The notes: generated from the sequence alone by a model not told the origin. A stretch of DNA of 64,000 nucleotides from Thiolinea disciformis DSM 14473 (GCF_000371925.1 NZ_AQVE01000003.1:124001-188000), one strand, 5' to 3'; numbered from the stretch's first letter, positions 16,664 to 24,552 are shown. Numbers and translations: made by a program.

Positions 16664-16981
16664 TTATCTAGGCCAATTTGGCGGCCATACAAAGTTCGGG
16701 GCTTCAAAGGTGGCTAATGTATTCTGCTGGGTAGCACCAGCATTTTGAGGCCAGTTATAGCTAGGTGATTCAAATGTTGCCAGTGTTACTATTGACTGAT
16801 TCCCGATAGGATTGCCAATACTTTGAATGAAACTACCAACCATGTTAGCAATATTCTCAATGCCACCTAAAATATTAAATACACTAGCTACAGGATCGCT
16901 ATTCGGTTGAGGATTAATAATAATATATTCAGCAACAACCGGCATACGACCCGGTACTTGATAATTGAAGATTCCTGACAT
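16664..16981 (-). CDS. Putative ribosomal peptide precursor with repeated core motif
   Basis: 105 residues. It has a leader-like N-terminal part (about 1-62; Asn/Ile/Gly-rich, with helix NILGGIENIANMVGSFIQ at 36-53) and a C-terminal region with two copies of TLATFE-[S/A]-P-[S/N]-[Y/F]-x-WP at residues 66-78 and 88-100, ending NWPR. There is no signal peptide and no enzyme motif. The start ATG at 16981 has GAGG 9 nt upstream; the longer frame would need TTG. The neighbouring ATP-grasp ligase makes it a candidate graspetide-like precursor, with the Thr and Glu of each repeat as possible cross-link sites. No member of a known core class is recognised. Confidence 0.7.
   Translation of the reverse strand: MSGIFNYQVPGRMPVVAEYIIINPQPNSDPVASVFNILGGIENIANMVGSFIQSIGNPIGNQSIVTLATFESPSYNWPQNAGATQQNTLATFEAPNFVWPPNWPR
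16682..16786 (-). repeat. Two-copy 13-residue motif repeat in the peptide gene
   Basis: Copy 1 at 16748-16786 and copy 2 at 16682-16720 encode the same motif (T-L-A-T-F-E-x-P-x-[Y/F]-x-W-P), but differ at many third codon positions (for example CTG/TTA for Leu, TCA/GCC for the variable residue). Protein-level conservation with DNA divergence indicates selection on the peptide. Confidence 0.85.
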
Positions 16982-17473
16982 GACTATGTTCCTCAAAGGC
17001 AGGATTAAATTACACTCAATAGACCCGTTTCAACAATCGTCAACTCACTGCCTTCATTACATTCCAACCCTGCTAAAATTTCAGGACAGCGCACAGGCAG
17101 TTGATTTTCGAAAAGCGTCTACTAACTTGTTAAATATCACTACCTACTTTAGTAATTCTGGCACAAGGGGCTAGACACGATCGTACAACTGGCAACAATC
17201 TTAAGATAACTGCAGCCTAATCATTATGATACATTTTAATAATTAAATATAAAAAATAATTATTTGGCGAAAGTAAATTATTGTGATTTTTTATGATTTA
17301 TTTTCAATAAATTAGATATGCTTTAAGGGCAACCAATAGGCCAATCAGTATCCAAGAAAAATACCGCTAACATGGGCGGTATAGATAAACAGCAACCCTG
17401 CCAAAGCCTAGCCCCCTTAACTTAACCCGCCTACAATAGCCCCTGCAGCCTTGCGTTCATTAGAGTAACCATC
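16982..17473. other. Long AT-rich divergent intergenic region
   Basis: 492 bp between the peptide gene (minus) and the EamA gene (plus). The central part (about 17215-17330) is very AT-rich. On the minus strand TTGAAA (17305-17310) with an A/T-rich spacer and several possible -10 sequences could drive the peptide gene, but no single choice is clear. No credible ORF of 30 codons or more with a ribosome site was seen. It also carries a minus-strand terminator (separate entry). Confidence 0.5.
17355..17382 (-). terminator. Minus-strand terminator without an annotated upstream gene
   Basis: A 7-bp stem ATACCGC/GCGGTAT (17361-17367, 17376-17382). On the minus strand it is followed directly by TTTTCTTGG, typical of rho-independent termination. 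The only annotated gene upstream on this strand for some distance is none; the EamA gene runs the other way. It may end a small RNA or antisense transcript starting within 17383-17550, or act as insulation for the peptide promoter. Confidence 0.5.
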
Positions 17474-18367
17474 ATGTTGGATTCCAACTACCATCGTGCC
17501 ACCTTGCTCGGTCTATTTTCTATTATTGTTTGGGGTTTTTTAGCCCTATTAACTTCCCTAACAGATGGACGCGTTCCCCCTTTTCAATTACTTTCCATGG
17601 TGTTCACGATCGCCTTTTTATTAATGATGGGACGCTGGATAACACAGGGTCATTTTGGACTGAAATACATCAAACAACCCATATTGGCGTGGTTTTTAGG
17701 CATATATGGTCTCTTTGCGTATCACTTTTTTTATTTTCTTGCCATGACGAAAGCGCCTGCTATCGAGGTCAGTTTGATTGCTTATTTGTGGCCTTTATTA
17801 ATTGTGATCTTTTCCGCTTTACTGCCGCACGAACGCTTAACCCCCTATCATCTCATTGGGGGCATAATTGCTTTAGCCGGTTGCTGGCTACTTATTGGTG
17901 CAGGAAAAAGCCAGTTTAATAGTCAATACATGCTGGGTTATGCCATTGCTTTTGCTTGTGCCATTTTATGGGCATCATATTCTGTCGCCAGTCGTTTGGT
18001 TAAAGAAGTACCTACGGATGCCGTAGGTTGGTTTTGTGGGGTCACCGCAATCTTAGGTTTCATCTGCCATTGGTTTTTCGAACAAACCCAATGGCCAGAA
18101 ACCACAACGCAATGGCTAAGTATTCTAGGTATTGGTCTTGGCCCGATGGGCATTGCCTTTTTCACTTGGGACTATGGGGTGAAACACGGCAATCTACCAC
18201 TTATTGGCGTTTTATCCTATGCCGCCCCCTTAATTTCTGCACTGGCTTTAGTGGTGGCAGGTCGTGCAGAGCCAAGCTGGACAATAGCACTGGCCGCTTG
18301 TGCCATTGTTGGTGGAGCACTTCTTGCGAGTCGAGCAGGGAAAAAAGACACTCAGTCCTCAACTTAA
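17474..18367 (+). CDS. EamA/DMT-family exporter (YddG-like)
   Basis: 297 residues with ten predicted transmembrane segments in two EamA repeats (about 10-140 and 155-290). Family marks are IIVWGFLALLTSL near the start, YHFFYFLAMTKAPAIEVSLIAY in the first repeat and FFTWDYGVKHGNLPLIGVLSY in the second. This resembles the aromatic amino acid exporter YddG, but substrate cannot be assigned. It is divergent from the peptide/ATP-grasp pair, so a role in exporting a product of that system is possible but unsupported. Ends C-terminally with basic/Ser residues. Confidence 0.88.
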   Translation: MLDSNYHRATLLGLFSIIVWGFLALLTSLTDGRVPPFQLLSMVFTIAFLLMMGRWITQGHFGLKYIKQPILAWFLGIYGLFAYHFFYFLAMTKAPAIEVSLIAYLWPLLIVIFSALLPHERLTPYHLIGGIIALAGCWLLIGAGKSQFNSQYMLGYAIAFACAILWASYSVASRLVKEVPTDAVGWFCGVTAILGFICHWFFEQTQWPETTTQWLSILGIGLGPMGIAFFTWDYGVKHGNLPLIGVLSYAAPLISALALVVAGRAEPSWTIALAACAIVGGALLASRAGKKDTQSST

Positions 18368-18460
18368 AGACCGCTAATTTTAGCTTGAGAAACATTGACT
18401 TTGCGCTAATCTATCTCTTAAAGCCTTACAAGGCAGGTGAACTCTATTTTTAGGAATGTC

Positions 18461-19237
18461 ATGTATAAAAACAGACCAGCACAACCTTCGCGCCAAACTG
18501 GCAAAATGAGTTTGTTGCATGTTTTGCTGATGGTCATTGTGGTTGTTTCCTTGGCGGTACAGTGGAAACGCGATGGCTTTCCTTTTCCACAAATAAAAAA
18601 ACTTTTGGGTCGCGCCAGCACTTCCAGTCTTACACGCCAAACACCCGCCACCCAAAGCCGTGTCGTAGAACCATCCAATACTCAAATCCGCTATACTGAC
18701 GACACCTATTACAATCGTCCTAGCTATAGCACGCCCGAAAATACTCTGGCACAACAAACTACTCAAGCCTCTCAAACCTCAAGTTGGGGCAGTTGGTTTG
18801 GGGGCAATAGCCGCGCCAATAACGACAATACCACGGTCACTGTTCAAGAATTACCAGCGGAAGAATTGATTATTCCTAGCGTGCCAAGCGAAACCCGCCC
18901 TGCATCCAAATATCGCCCGCCCCGAGTCAAAACCACTGCTGATTATCTACAAGACCAACCTTACGAGGTAGCTTATCCTATCAATCTACAAAGGGGGTAT
19001 TACACCGTACAGGTCTTTTCGGGCTACAACTCAAAGGCTGCCTACGAGTTGCGCAGTGCTTTAAGGCGCGATGGCTATAGAGCGGTCATTCGAGAAGAGT
19101 CAAATAGCAAAGGTATCTTGTTTAAAGTGCGCATCGGACACTATCTCAATCGTAGTGATGCTTTTGCAGTGCGCTCACAAATCCAACGTCGCTACCCTTC
19201 CAACATGGCGGAAAGCTTTGTGATTATGGTGAATTAA
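18461..19237 (+). CDS. SPOR-domain membrane protein
   Basis: 258 residues: cytosolic tail, one transmembrane segment (about 16-34, LLHVLLMVIVVVSLAVQW), a long low-complexity Ser/Thr/Asn/Gln-rich periplasmic linker, and a C-terminal SPOR domain (about 180-258; GYYTVQVFSGYNSKAAYELR ... GILFKVRIGHYLNRSDA). SPOR domains bind denuded septal peptidoglycan, so a division-related role like FtsN, DedD or DamX is likely. The ATG at 18461 with AGGA 5 nt upstream is preferred to the GTG at 18437. Confidence 0.88.
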   Translation: MYKNRPAQPSRQTGKMSLLHVLLMVIVVVSLAVQWKRDGFPFPQIKKLLGRASTSSLTRQTPATQSRVVEPSNTQIRYTDDTYYNRPSYSTPENTLAQQTTQASQTSSWGSWFGGNSRANNDNTTVTVQELPAEELIIPSVPSETRPASKYRPPRVKTTADYLQDQPYEVAYPINLQRGYYTVQVFSGYNSKAAYELRSALRRDGYRAVIREESNSKGILFKVRIGHYLNRSDAFAVRSQIQRRYPSNMAESFVIMVN

Positions 19238-19783
19238 TCACGGCATGGCTAAGCGTGAATAAATCGCATTATCTAATCCTTGATTCACACAATAATTCCC
19301 ATCGACTAACTGCTTTGTTAAGTCAATCGCTCCCTTAGCAGAAATCAGCACACCTTGAATTTGTTGTCCGCAATGCATAGGGGTTTTGGGAGCATCTAGT
19401 TTGGGAGAACCTAGGACAGCAAGAACCCGCGTGGTTTTATCATGCTGAAAGATTTGGGCTCGGCTTGTGCCAGGCGATTTAATAAAATAACAGGGCGCAG
19501 TTGGGATTAACCATCTGTCGCCCTGTTGACGCTTTCCCTTAATACGAATCTGCAATCGACACTTTCCGGCATCCTGCCATAACACTAGCGACTGACCCGC
19601 TATATCGGCCATATCGGTAGTGAAACTCATCTCGTTACGCTCGGGTAATGGCAATGACTGTGGCGCTGCTGGGGGGTCACGCTCATCACATCCCGTCAAT
19701 CCGAGTAGACAAAAACTTAACAATACGCCTGCGCCCAATGATGAGGGTAATGTGTAATATTGTTGTCCTAACTGAATGGTCAA
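19238..19783 (-). CDS. Hypothetical lipoprotein
   Basis: 181 residues. Signal peptide with lipobox LTGC (Cys32 approx.), followed by Asp, which in enterobacteria would hold the lipoprotein in the inner membrane; whether that rule applies here is unknown. The mature part has four further Cys (near GKCRLQ, APCYF, MHCGQQ, NYCVNQ), which could form two disulfides. No family recognised. Stop is adjacent to the convergent SPOR gene stop (19237/19238). Confidence 0.65.
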   Translation of the reverse strand: MTIQLGQQYYTLPSSLGAGVLLSFCLLGLTGCDERDPPAAPQSLPLPERNEMSFTTDMADIAGQSLVLWQDAGKCRLQIRIKGKRQQGDRWLIPTAPCYFIKSPGTSRAQIFQHDKTTRVLAVLGSPKLDAPKTPMHCGQQIQGVLISAKGAIDLTKQLVDGNYCVNQGLDNAIYSRLAMP

Positions 19784-19890
19784 ACTAATAACTTAGCTTA
19801 ATGACAAATTAGCGTTTACGGTGCGTTCCATTTCGCACTCTAACTATAGTCAAGAAACGTTAAAAAAGCTGGTAAATTGTGATCAACTGA

Positions 19891-20481
19891 TCAATTCGCC
19901 AGACAACGTTCACGTAAGCTACTACCACGCGGAAAGTGGGCGCTTAGAAACTCCATTTGATCCGCCAGAATACTCCTACCTTGTAGATAAATGTATTCAA
20001 CATAGGTTGGCTGGAACGGTATCGCTAACAAGGGCATCCCCGCCTCTTCCGGTGTGCGCCCACCTTTGCGGCTATTGCATACTTTGCAGGCTGTCACCAC
20101 ATTGTTCCAGCGATCCTTACCCCCTTTGACAATTGGTTTAACATGATCGCGTGATAATTCGGCGGACGGGAAGTGTTCGCCACAATACAAACACAAATGG
20201 TCATCACGCTTAAATAAAGTCGGATTACTCAAGGGCGGAACATAAGTCTCGCCAAATAAATCCTGCTTGCTGCCATAAGTCGCAATAATAGAATTGAGTT
20301 CGAGTTGACTGCGTAGTCCTGTTTTGGCGTTTATACCACCTTGTACACGCATCAATGTTGTACCACAGGTATAAGCTACCTGATGAGTGTAATAAAGCCT
20401 CACTGCCGTTTGGTAATGAACCCATTCCAACGGCATACCGCTAATATCTGTACGCAAAATGAGTTGTTGTAAGTTAGCCAT
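19891..20481 (-). CDS. HNH endonuclease family protein
   Basis: 196 residues. C-terminal half holds the HNH domain: FKRDDHLCLYCGEHF (first Cys pair), LSRDHVKPIVKGG (catalytic His), WNNVVTACKVCNSRKGGRTP (Asn and second Cys pair). The N-terminal ~85 residues form a conserved extension seen in stand-alone, chromosomally housed HNH proteins of Proteobacteria. No neighbouring restriction or toxin gene is present, so a defence role is not indicated. Physiological substrate unknown. Confidence 0.9.
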   Translation of the reverse strand: MANLQQLILRTDISGMPLEWVHYQTAVRLYYTHQVAYTCGTTLMRVQGGINAKTGLRSQLELNSIIATYGSKQDLFGETYVPPLSNPTLFKRDDHLCLYCGEHFPSAELSRDHVKPIVKGGKDRWNNVVTACKVCNSRKGGRTPEEAGMPLLAIPFQPTYVEYIYLQGRSILADQMEFLSAHFPRGSSLRERCLAN

Positions 20482-20624
20482 TGGCTCGTTCCTTCTTTGG
20501 GGCTTAAGTTGCCTTTATCCTATTGGTTGAACATGGCTAAACCATGAAGGGTTTTTATAAAAAATGTCAAGCCCTTATTTTATGAAATCATTACTTAACT
20601 GAATAAACGTAGTTCGCGCAGATA

Positions 20625-20665
20625 TTGATGAACATCAAGCACCTCGCCTGACACTGCGTTATCCT
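20625..20665 (+). promoter_or_regulatory. Perfect FNR box with class II promoter geometry
   Basis: TTGAT-GAAC-ATCAA (20625-20638) is a perfect match to the FNR/Anr consensus TTGAT-N4-ATCAA. A -10-like TATCCT lies at 20660-20665, putting a transcription start near 20672, so the box is centred at about -41.5, the classical activator position. The first downstream start codon on this strand is the 32-residue membrane peptide at 20700. The opposite-strand HNH start is at 20481, too far for typical FNR activation. Confidence 0.75.
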
Positions 20666-20699
20666 ATGGTGACTCGCTTTATCACTCGGAAATAGCCAG

Positions 20700-20798
20700 A
20701 TGCCATCCTTACTAGACCGCTCTTGGGCTGCACTGTTCCTTAGCTGCCTGATTATCCTCAGTTGGATTAGTGTGCTTTCTGAGGCGTTTTTTGGCTAA
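20700..20798 (+). CDS. Small membrane peptide 1 (32 residues)
   Basis: Starts MPSLLDRSWAALFLS and ends SVLSEAFFG. One predicted transmembrane helix at about residues 9-27 with a polar N-terminus. The ribosome site is weak (GGA 9 nt upstream). Support is positional: it is the first ORF after a perfect FNR box with promoter-like spacing, and it is followed by a second peptide of the same size and type. It does not match CydX, CcoQ or other small oxidase subunits I know. Too short for most gene callers. A 76-residue opposite-strand frame overlaps it but has no supporting signals. Confidence 0.5.
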   Translation: MPSLLDRSWAALFLSCLIILSWISVLSEAFFG

Positions 20799-20849
20799 AC
20801 CTGCTCTAGCTGCTGGGTTCAAGCGATAAGAATAGCCCTTCAGTGAAAC

Positions 20850-20878
20850 TTGAGAAGCAAGCAGGCTTTTATTATGAT
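20850..20878 (+). promoter_or_regulatory. Sigma70-type promoter of small membrane peptide 2
   Basis: TTGAGA (20850-20855), 17-nt spacer, TATGAT (20873-20878). The predicted start near 20885 gives a leader of about 24 nt with the GGAG ribosome site. A second TATAAT lies at 20882-20887 without a matching -35. Confidence 0.6.
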
Positions 20879-20908
20879 CGATATAATTTTGAATCTGGAG
20901 TAATCGCA

Positions 20909-21004
20909 ATGTTGAGCTGGGACTATGGCCTACCCATGGCAATCGTTATTGGATTGGTAGCATTCGCTTGGTTAATCTTTTTTTCAGTGGTGTTGTTCGG
21001 TTAA
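20909..21004 (+). CDS. Small membrane peptide 2 (31 residues)
   Basis: Starts MLSWDYGLPMAIVIGL and ends FFSVVLFG; one transmembrane helix covering about residues 9-30. It has every element of a gene: promoter (20850-20878), GGAG 8 nt before the ATG, ORF, and a rho-independent terminator at 21022. Both it and peptide 1 end in a Phe-Gly dipeptide. Role unknown; co-location with the FNR box suggests microaerobic or anaerobic respiration, perhaps a small oxidase subunit or membrane-complex stabiliser (inference). Confidence 0.65.
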   Translation: MLSWDYGLPMAIVIGLVAFAWLIFFSVVLFG

Positions 21005-21021
21005 TACGACACCCACAGTTT

Positions 21022-21055
21022 AAAAGGCTGCTCGTGCGGCCTTTTGCATTTTTGT
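21022..21055 (+). terminator. Rho-independent terminator of the small-peptide gene
   Basis: Stem AAAAGGCTGC/GCGGCCTTTT (21022-21031, 21036-21045; one G-T pair) with loop TCGT, followed by GCATTTTT. It lies 18 nt past the 31-residue ORF. Confidence 0.85.
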
Positions 21056-21101
21056 GAGGATAAGACCACACTAGGCGTAAAGCTATACGCTAAGGTATCT
21101 T

Positions 21102-21575
21102 ATGGCTAATCTCGAATTCCACACCCACATCCATGCTACGCCAGAGCAAGTCTACTCTATCTCTCAAGACTATGCCCAGCGCTATGACTGGGATCCATTT
21201 CCCGAAAACATTGAATTTTTGGATGGCACAACACAAGTTAAGGTTGGCGCGCAAGTAAAGATAATAGCTAAATCGGGCTTAAGCATGGTGGTACAATTTA
21301 TTCAAGTAAAACCACCGAACATAGCCGCGATCAAAATGATACAAGGGCCAAAAATACTAAAGGTTTTTGCAGGAAGTTGGTTATTCAAACCCTTACCTAA
21401 TGGGCATACGAAGGCAATTTTCAAATATACCATTCAAGCACAAACATGGTTTCTACCAATTATCACCAATAAAATAATCTCGTGGTATTTTGGCCGCCAT
21501 GTGCAGGCACGCCTTGATGGCTTAAAACGCTATTGTGAAGCTATATTTAGTGCTTCATTAAACAAGCAGTCATAA
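21102..21575 (+). CDS. SRPBCC-family protein (polyketide cyclase/START-like)
   Basis: 157 residues. START/SRPBCC helix-grip fold: HIHATPEQVYSISQDYAQRYDWDPF at the N-terminus is typical (strand, then a helix with the YDWDPF loop), and the C-terminal helix YFGRHVQARLDGLKRYCEA closes the ligand cavity. Such proteins bind hydrophobic small molecules or lipids; the ligand is unknown. Monocistronic between two terminators. Confidence 0.8.
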   Translation: MANLEFHTHIHATPEQVYSISQDYAQRYDWDPFPENIEFLDGTTQVKVGAQVKIIAKSGLSMVVQFIQVKPPNIAAIKMIQGPKILKVFAGSWLFKPLPNGHTKAIFKYTIQAQTWFLPIITNKIISWYFGRHVQARLDGLKRYCEAIFSASLNKQS

Positions 21576-21598
21576 AAAAAGGCCGCCAATGCGACCTT
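21574..21598 (-). terminator. Terminator of rpoH
   Basis: On the minus strand AAGGTCGC-ATTG-GCGGCCTT (one G-T pair) followed by seven T. It lies 28 nt past the rpoH stop and overlaps the end of the convergent SRPBCC gene. Confidence 0.8.
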
Positions 21599-21625
21599 AA
21601 TCTTAAAAAATGAAGCTTTAAGAGC

Positions 21626-22492
21626 TTATGCTACAACTTCCATCGCGCCACGTAATTTTTTCACTGCCGCATTTTCTAACTGACGAATACGCTCGGCTGA
21701 TACCTGATATTTGTCCGCCAAATCTTGCAAGGTCGCTTTATCCTCAGTCAACCAACGGCTTGCCAAAATATCTTGGCTACGCGCATCTAAACTCGCTAAG
21801 GCACTTTGAAAACGATCACGGGTATACGTCTCCCATTCCTCTGCTTCCAATGCTTCGGCTGGATCAGCGGATTCTGCGGCTAAATAATGACTCGGTGAAT
21901 AAGCTTGCTCATCGTCTTCCTGATCAGGTGATAAATCAAAGGACACATCTTGAGCGCCCATGCGCTGTTCCATTTCCAGCACATCAGCTTTACTGACACC
22001 CAAATCTTGCGCCACTTCTTCTGCTTGATCGTTGGATAACCAACCTAAACGCGTTTTGCTACTACGCAAATTAAAGAATAATTTACGCTGCGCTTTGGTG
22101 GTCGCCACTTTAACAATCTTCCAGTTGCGCAGAATGAATTCATGAATTTCCGCACGAATCCAATGCACGGCAAAGGAGATCAAACGCACATTCATCTCAG
22201 GGTCGAAGCGCTTCACCGCTTTCATCAAACCCACATTACCTTCTTGTACCAAATCGCTTAAGGGCAAACCATAACCGTTGTAACCACGGGCTACTTTTAC
22301 CACGAAACGTAAATTATGCAGAATCAGCTTACGTGCTGCTTCCAAGTCATTATCCCGATGCAAGCTCACCGCTAGTTTGTGTTCTTGCTCTGCATCCAGA
22401 ACTGGGATTGAATGAATGGCATGGATATAGCTTTCCAGATTGCCAACCGGCACTGGTAAACTCTGTCCACGCTGCATCAATGCACTCGCCAT
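21626..22492 (-). CDS. rpoH: RNA polymerase heat-shock sigma factor sigma-32
   Basis: 288 residues. Region 1.2 ([20 protein letters not shown]), 2.1-2.4 ([60 protein letters not shown]), the RpoH box ([12 protein letters not shown]) and region 4 ([20 protein letters not shown]) are all present. The ATG at 22492 with AGGAG 7 nt upstream is the start; the TTG two codons earlier is unlikely. The leader carries a perfect CIRCE operator (22524-22550), putting rpoH under HrcA, whose gene is at 24566. Confidence 0.97.
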   Translation of the reverse strand: MASALMQRGQSLPVPVGNLESYIHAIHSIPVLDAEQEHKLAVSLHRDNDLEAARKLILHNLRFVVKVARGYNGYGLPLSDLVQEGNVGLMKAVKRFDPEMNVRLISFAVHWIRAEIHEFILRNWKIVKVATTKAQRKLFFNLRSSKTRLGWLSNDQAEEVAQDLGVSKADVLEMEQRMGAQDVSFDLSPDQEDDEQAYSPSHYLAAESADPAEALEAEEWETYTRDRFQSALASLDARSQDILASRWLTEDKATLQDLADKYQVSAERIRQLENAAVKKLRGAMEVVA

Positions 22493-22523
22493 AATCAATC
22501 TCCTAAACTTTAATGCGCCTATA

Positions 22524-22550
22524 TTAGCACTCTTTTAGTTAGAGTGCTAA
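22524..22550. promoter_or_regulatory. Perfect CIRCE operator (HrcA site) upstream of rpoH
   Basis: TTAGCACTC-N9-GAGTGCTAA, all 18 arm bases match the CIRCE consensus. Its near edge is 32 nt upstream of the rpoH ATG, in the expected leader/promoter zone. The divergent coiled-coil gene starts 128 bp away on the other side. hrcA itself is at 24566-25624; no CIRCE is visible in front of it. Confidence 0.95.
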
Positions 22551-22677
22551 TAACCCCAGAAGTTTGGTTAGCTACCGATTATTTATTAAAAAATTAGCCC
22601 GCTAGTTTAATTTGCCATTCAACAAAACGTGATAAAGTGATGCTACCTGGGCTGCGATAACTAATTATTATAATTGC

Positions 22678-24552
22678 ATGAATACACAACACCCGTCCTT
22701 AACCGAGGTCGCGTCAGATAGCGGCCACACTACGGCTTCTCCTGATCAGAACAGTGCGCAAACACAAATTGCCCGACTTTCTGCACGTTTGTATAACCGT
22801 GATGCCGTCATTGAGGAGCTAGAGCGTGCCCTCGCCCAGCGCGAACAATTGTTGCAAAGCAAAGAGCAATTACTGCAACAGCATCAAGCACAAGAATTAG
22901 TCTATCAGCAACATTTGCAACAGTTTGCCACTCATTTTTCTGAGCGCGACAAAGCGACCCAAGATCGCGAAGCCATTATCAAAGATCGTGAGGTTTGGAT
23001 TCAAACGCTCGAAAAGCGCATCCAAGAAAATGAAAAAAATCAGCTTTATTTTGAAAAAAATTTGCGGGAACGGGATGAGTTTGTTCGGCAACGTGACAAA
23101 TTATTAGAAGAAAAAGATCGGCATTTAGATAAGCGTGATCGTGAGCTAGAGGCGCGTGATAAACAAATTGCGCAACGCGATCAAACCATTGAAAAATATG
23201 AGTTACATCTGCGTGAGTTGCAAGCTTGGATTGGTGAGCAACAGCATGAGCGCCATAATCAAGAAAAAATGTTTGCCGATCATGGCGTGTATTTGGCAGA
23301 GCGTGATCGACATATTCAAGAGCGCGACCACATCATTCAGGCGCTGTATCAGCAGTTACAACAACGCGATGAGGTTATACGTACACGTGATGAGCAAGTA
23401 AGCGAACGTGATCAGCAGTTAAAAAATGAAGTCGATCAAATTAGCATTCGCAATGAGCAATTAGCGCAACAAGCACGCTTACTACACGAGAAAGAACAGT
23501 ACGCGATTCAATATGAGCAATTAATCCGCCAACGCGATAATTTACTGCAAGAAAAAGATCAAGCAATTGCGGCACACGAACAGCAAATTAGTCGGCGCGA
23601 TGAGCAAATCACTTCACAATTCCATCAATTGCAAGCACGTGATAATGATATTGCGCAGCGTGACGCTCAGATCAATCAACTTTACCAACAAATTAATGCG
23701 CTACAAGAAGACATTAAAAAGCTGCAGGAGCAATTGGAAGCATCAGGTGCCGATCAGCGTCAACTCAAACAAATAGCCGATACCTTGCAACAACGCGAGC
23801 AGCAAATGGATCAGCGTGATCTGCAATTATTTGAGCGCGAGCACATTGTCAAAAAGCTAGAAACACAAGCGAATGAGCGCGAAGGTTTATTAACGCAACG
23901 CGATCAAATTAGCCTAGAACGCGAACAAAAAATCAAAGAGCAATTAGATCGCTTACAAGCACTACAAGATCAAACAGTAGAAAATGAACAAATGGCGCTG
24001 AATCAGTTGCAGCAACAGCAACAAACGCTCATCAATAGCTTTAAGCAGGATATTCAACAATTAAACACAGATTTACAACGTCAGCTAAAAGTGGTTAGCA
24101 AATTAATTGAAGCGACCACTCAACAACAAAATGATGCGCTACAAGAAAAGATTGCTCACCTTACCGCCACGCCAGCAGCGAATCCTGAGCAAGAAAACAT
24201 TTTAAAACGGCTGGCAACTTCTTTACGCCATTATCAAGAAACCACTCAGCAAAACTTGCAGCAAATCACCCAACATTTACAAGAACTCCATGCGCAAGTG
24301 AGCCAAACGCCAGCAGCGTCAACCATGCCCAAAATGCCGTCGTATGAAACACATTTCCATCAATTACAAATAGCATTACAGCAACTCCAAGGTGATCGCA
24401 AGGAGCATGACAATCAATTAGCGCAGCGCGATAAGATCGTGCAATTAAAAGACCAAATGATTAATCAATTGAACCAACAACTGTTGATTAAAGAAAAATT
24501 CTTAAGACAAAAAGATGCGCAATTGCACGTGCTAAAGCAACAATCCTTGTAG
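22678..24552 (+). CDS. Giant coiled-coil protein with RD-type heptad-like repeats
   Basis: 624 residues, almost wholly charged coiled coil, extremely rich in Gln, Glu, Arg and Asp. Short units ending in Arg-Asp or Arg-Glu recur every 7 or 14 residues from about 40 to 430 (for example RDRELEARDKQIAQRDQ, IQERDHIIQALYQQLQQRDE). A ~100-residue break (about 430-540) precedes a last repeat block. No signal peptide, membrane segment or enzymatic motif. No Shine-Dalgarno precedes the ATG. It is divergent from rpoH and convergent with hrcA, so heat-shock links are possible but unproven. Possible cytoskeletal or spacer role; family not recognised. Confidence 0.75.
   Translation: MNTQHPSLTEVASDSGHTTASPDQNSAQTQIARLSARLYNRDAVIEELERALAQREQLLQSKEQLLQQHQAQELVYQQHLQQFATHFSERDKATQDREAIIKDREVWIQTLEKRIQENEKNQLYFEKNLRERDEFVRQRDKLLEEKDRHLDKRDRELEARDKQIAQRDQTIEKYELHLRELQAWIGEQQHERHNQEKMFADHGVYLAERDRHIQERDHIIQALYQQLQQRDEVIRTRDEQVSERDQQLKNEVDQISIRNEQLAQQARLLHEKEQYAIQYEQLIRQRDNLLQEKDQAIAAHEQQISRRDEQITSQFHQLQARDNDIAQRDAQINQLYQQINALQEDIKKLQEQLEASGADQRQLKQIADTLQQREQQMDQRDLQLFEREHIVKKLETQANEREGLLTQRDQISLEREQKIKEQLDRLQALQDQTVENEQMALNQLQQQQQTLINSFKQDIQQLNTDLQRQLKVVSKLIEATTQQQNDALQEKIAHLTATPAANPEQENILKRLATSLRHYQETTQQNLQQITQHLQELHAQVSQTPAASTMPKMPSYETHFHQLQIALQQLQGDRKEHDNQLAQRDKIVQLKDQMINQLNQQLLIKEKFLRQKDAQLHVLKQQSL

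Noticed and set aside
19891-20481. HNH gene as part of a defence or toxin system
   Set aside because: No partner gene, immunity gene or secretion signal nearby; it matches the stand-alone chromosomal family.
20712-20942. 76-residue minus-strand frame opposite the small peptides
   Set aside because: No ribosome site or recognisable protein features; the plus strand has promoter, ribosome site and terminator instead.
22669-22678. TATAAT directly before the coiled-coil ATG (leaderless transcript)
   Set aside because: Only 3 nt separate the hexamer from the ATG, too short for a normal transcription start; no matching -35 seen.
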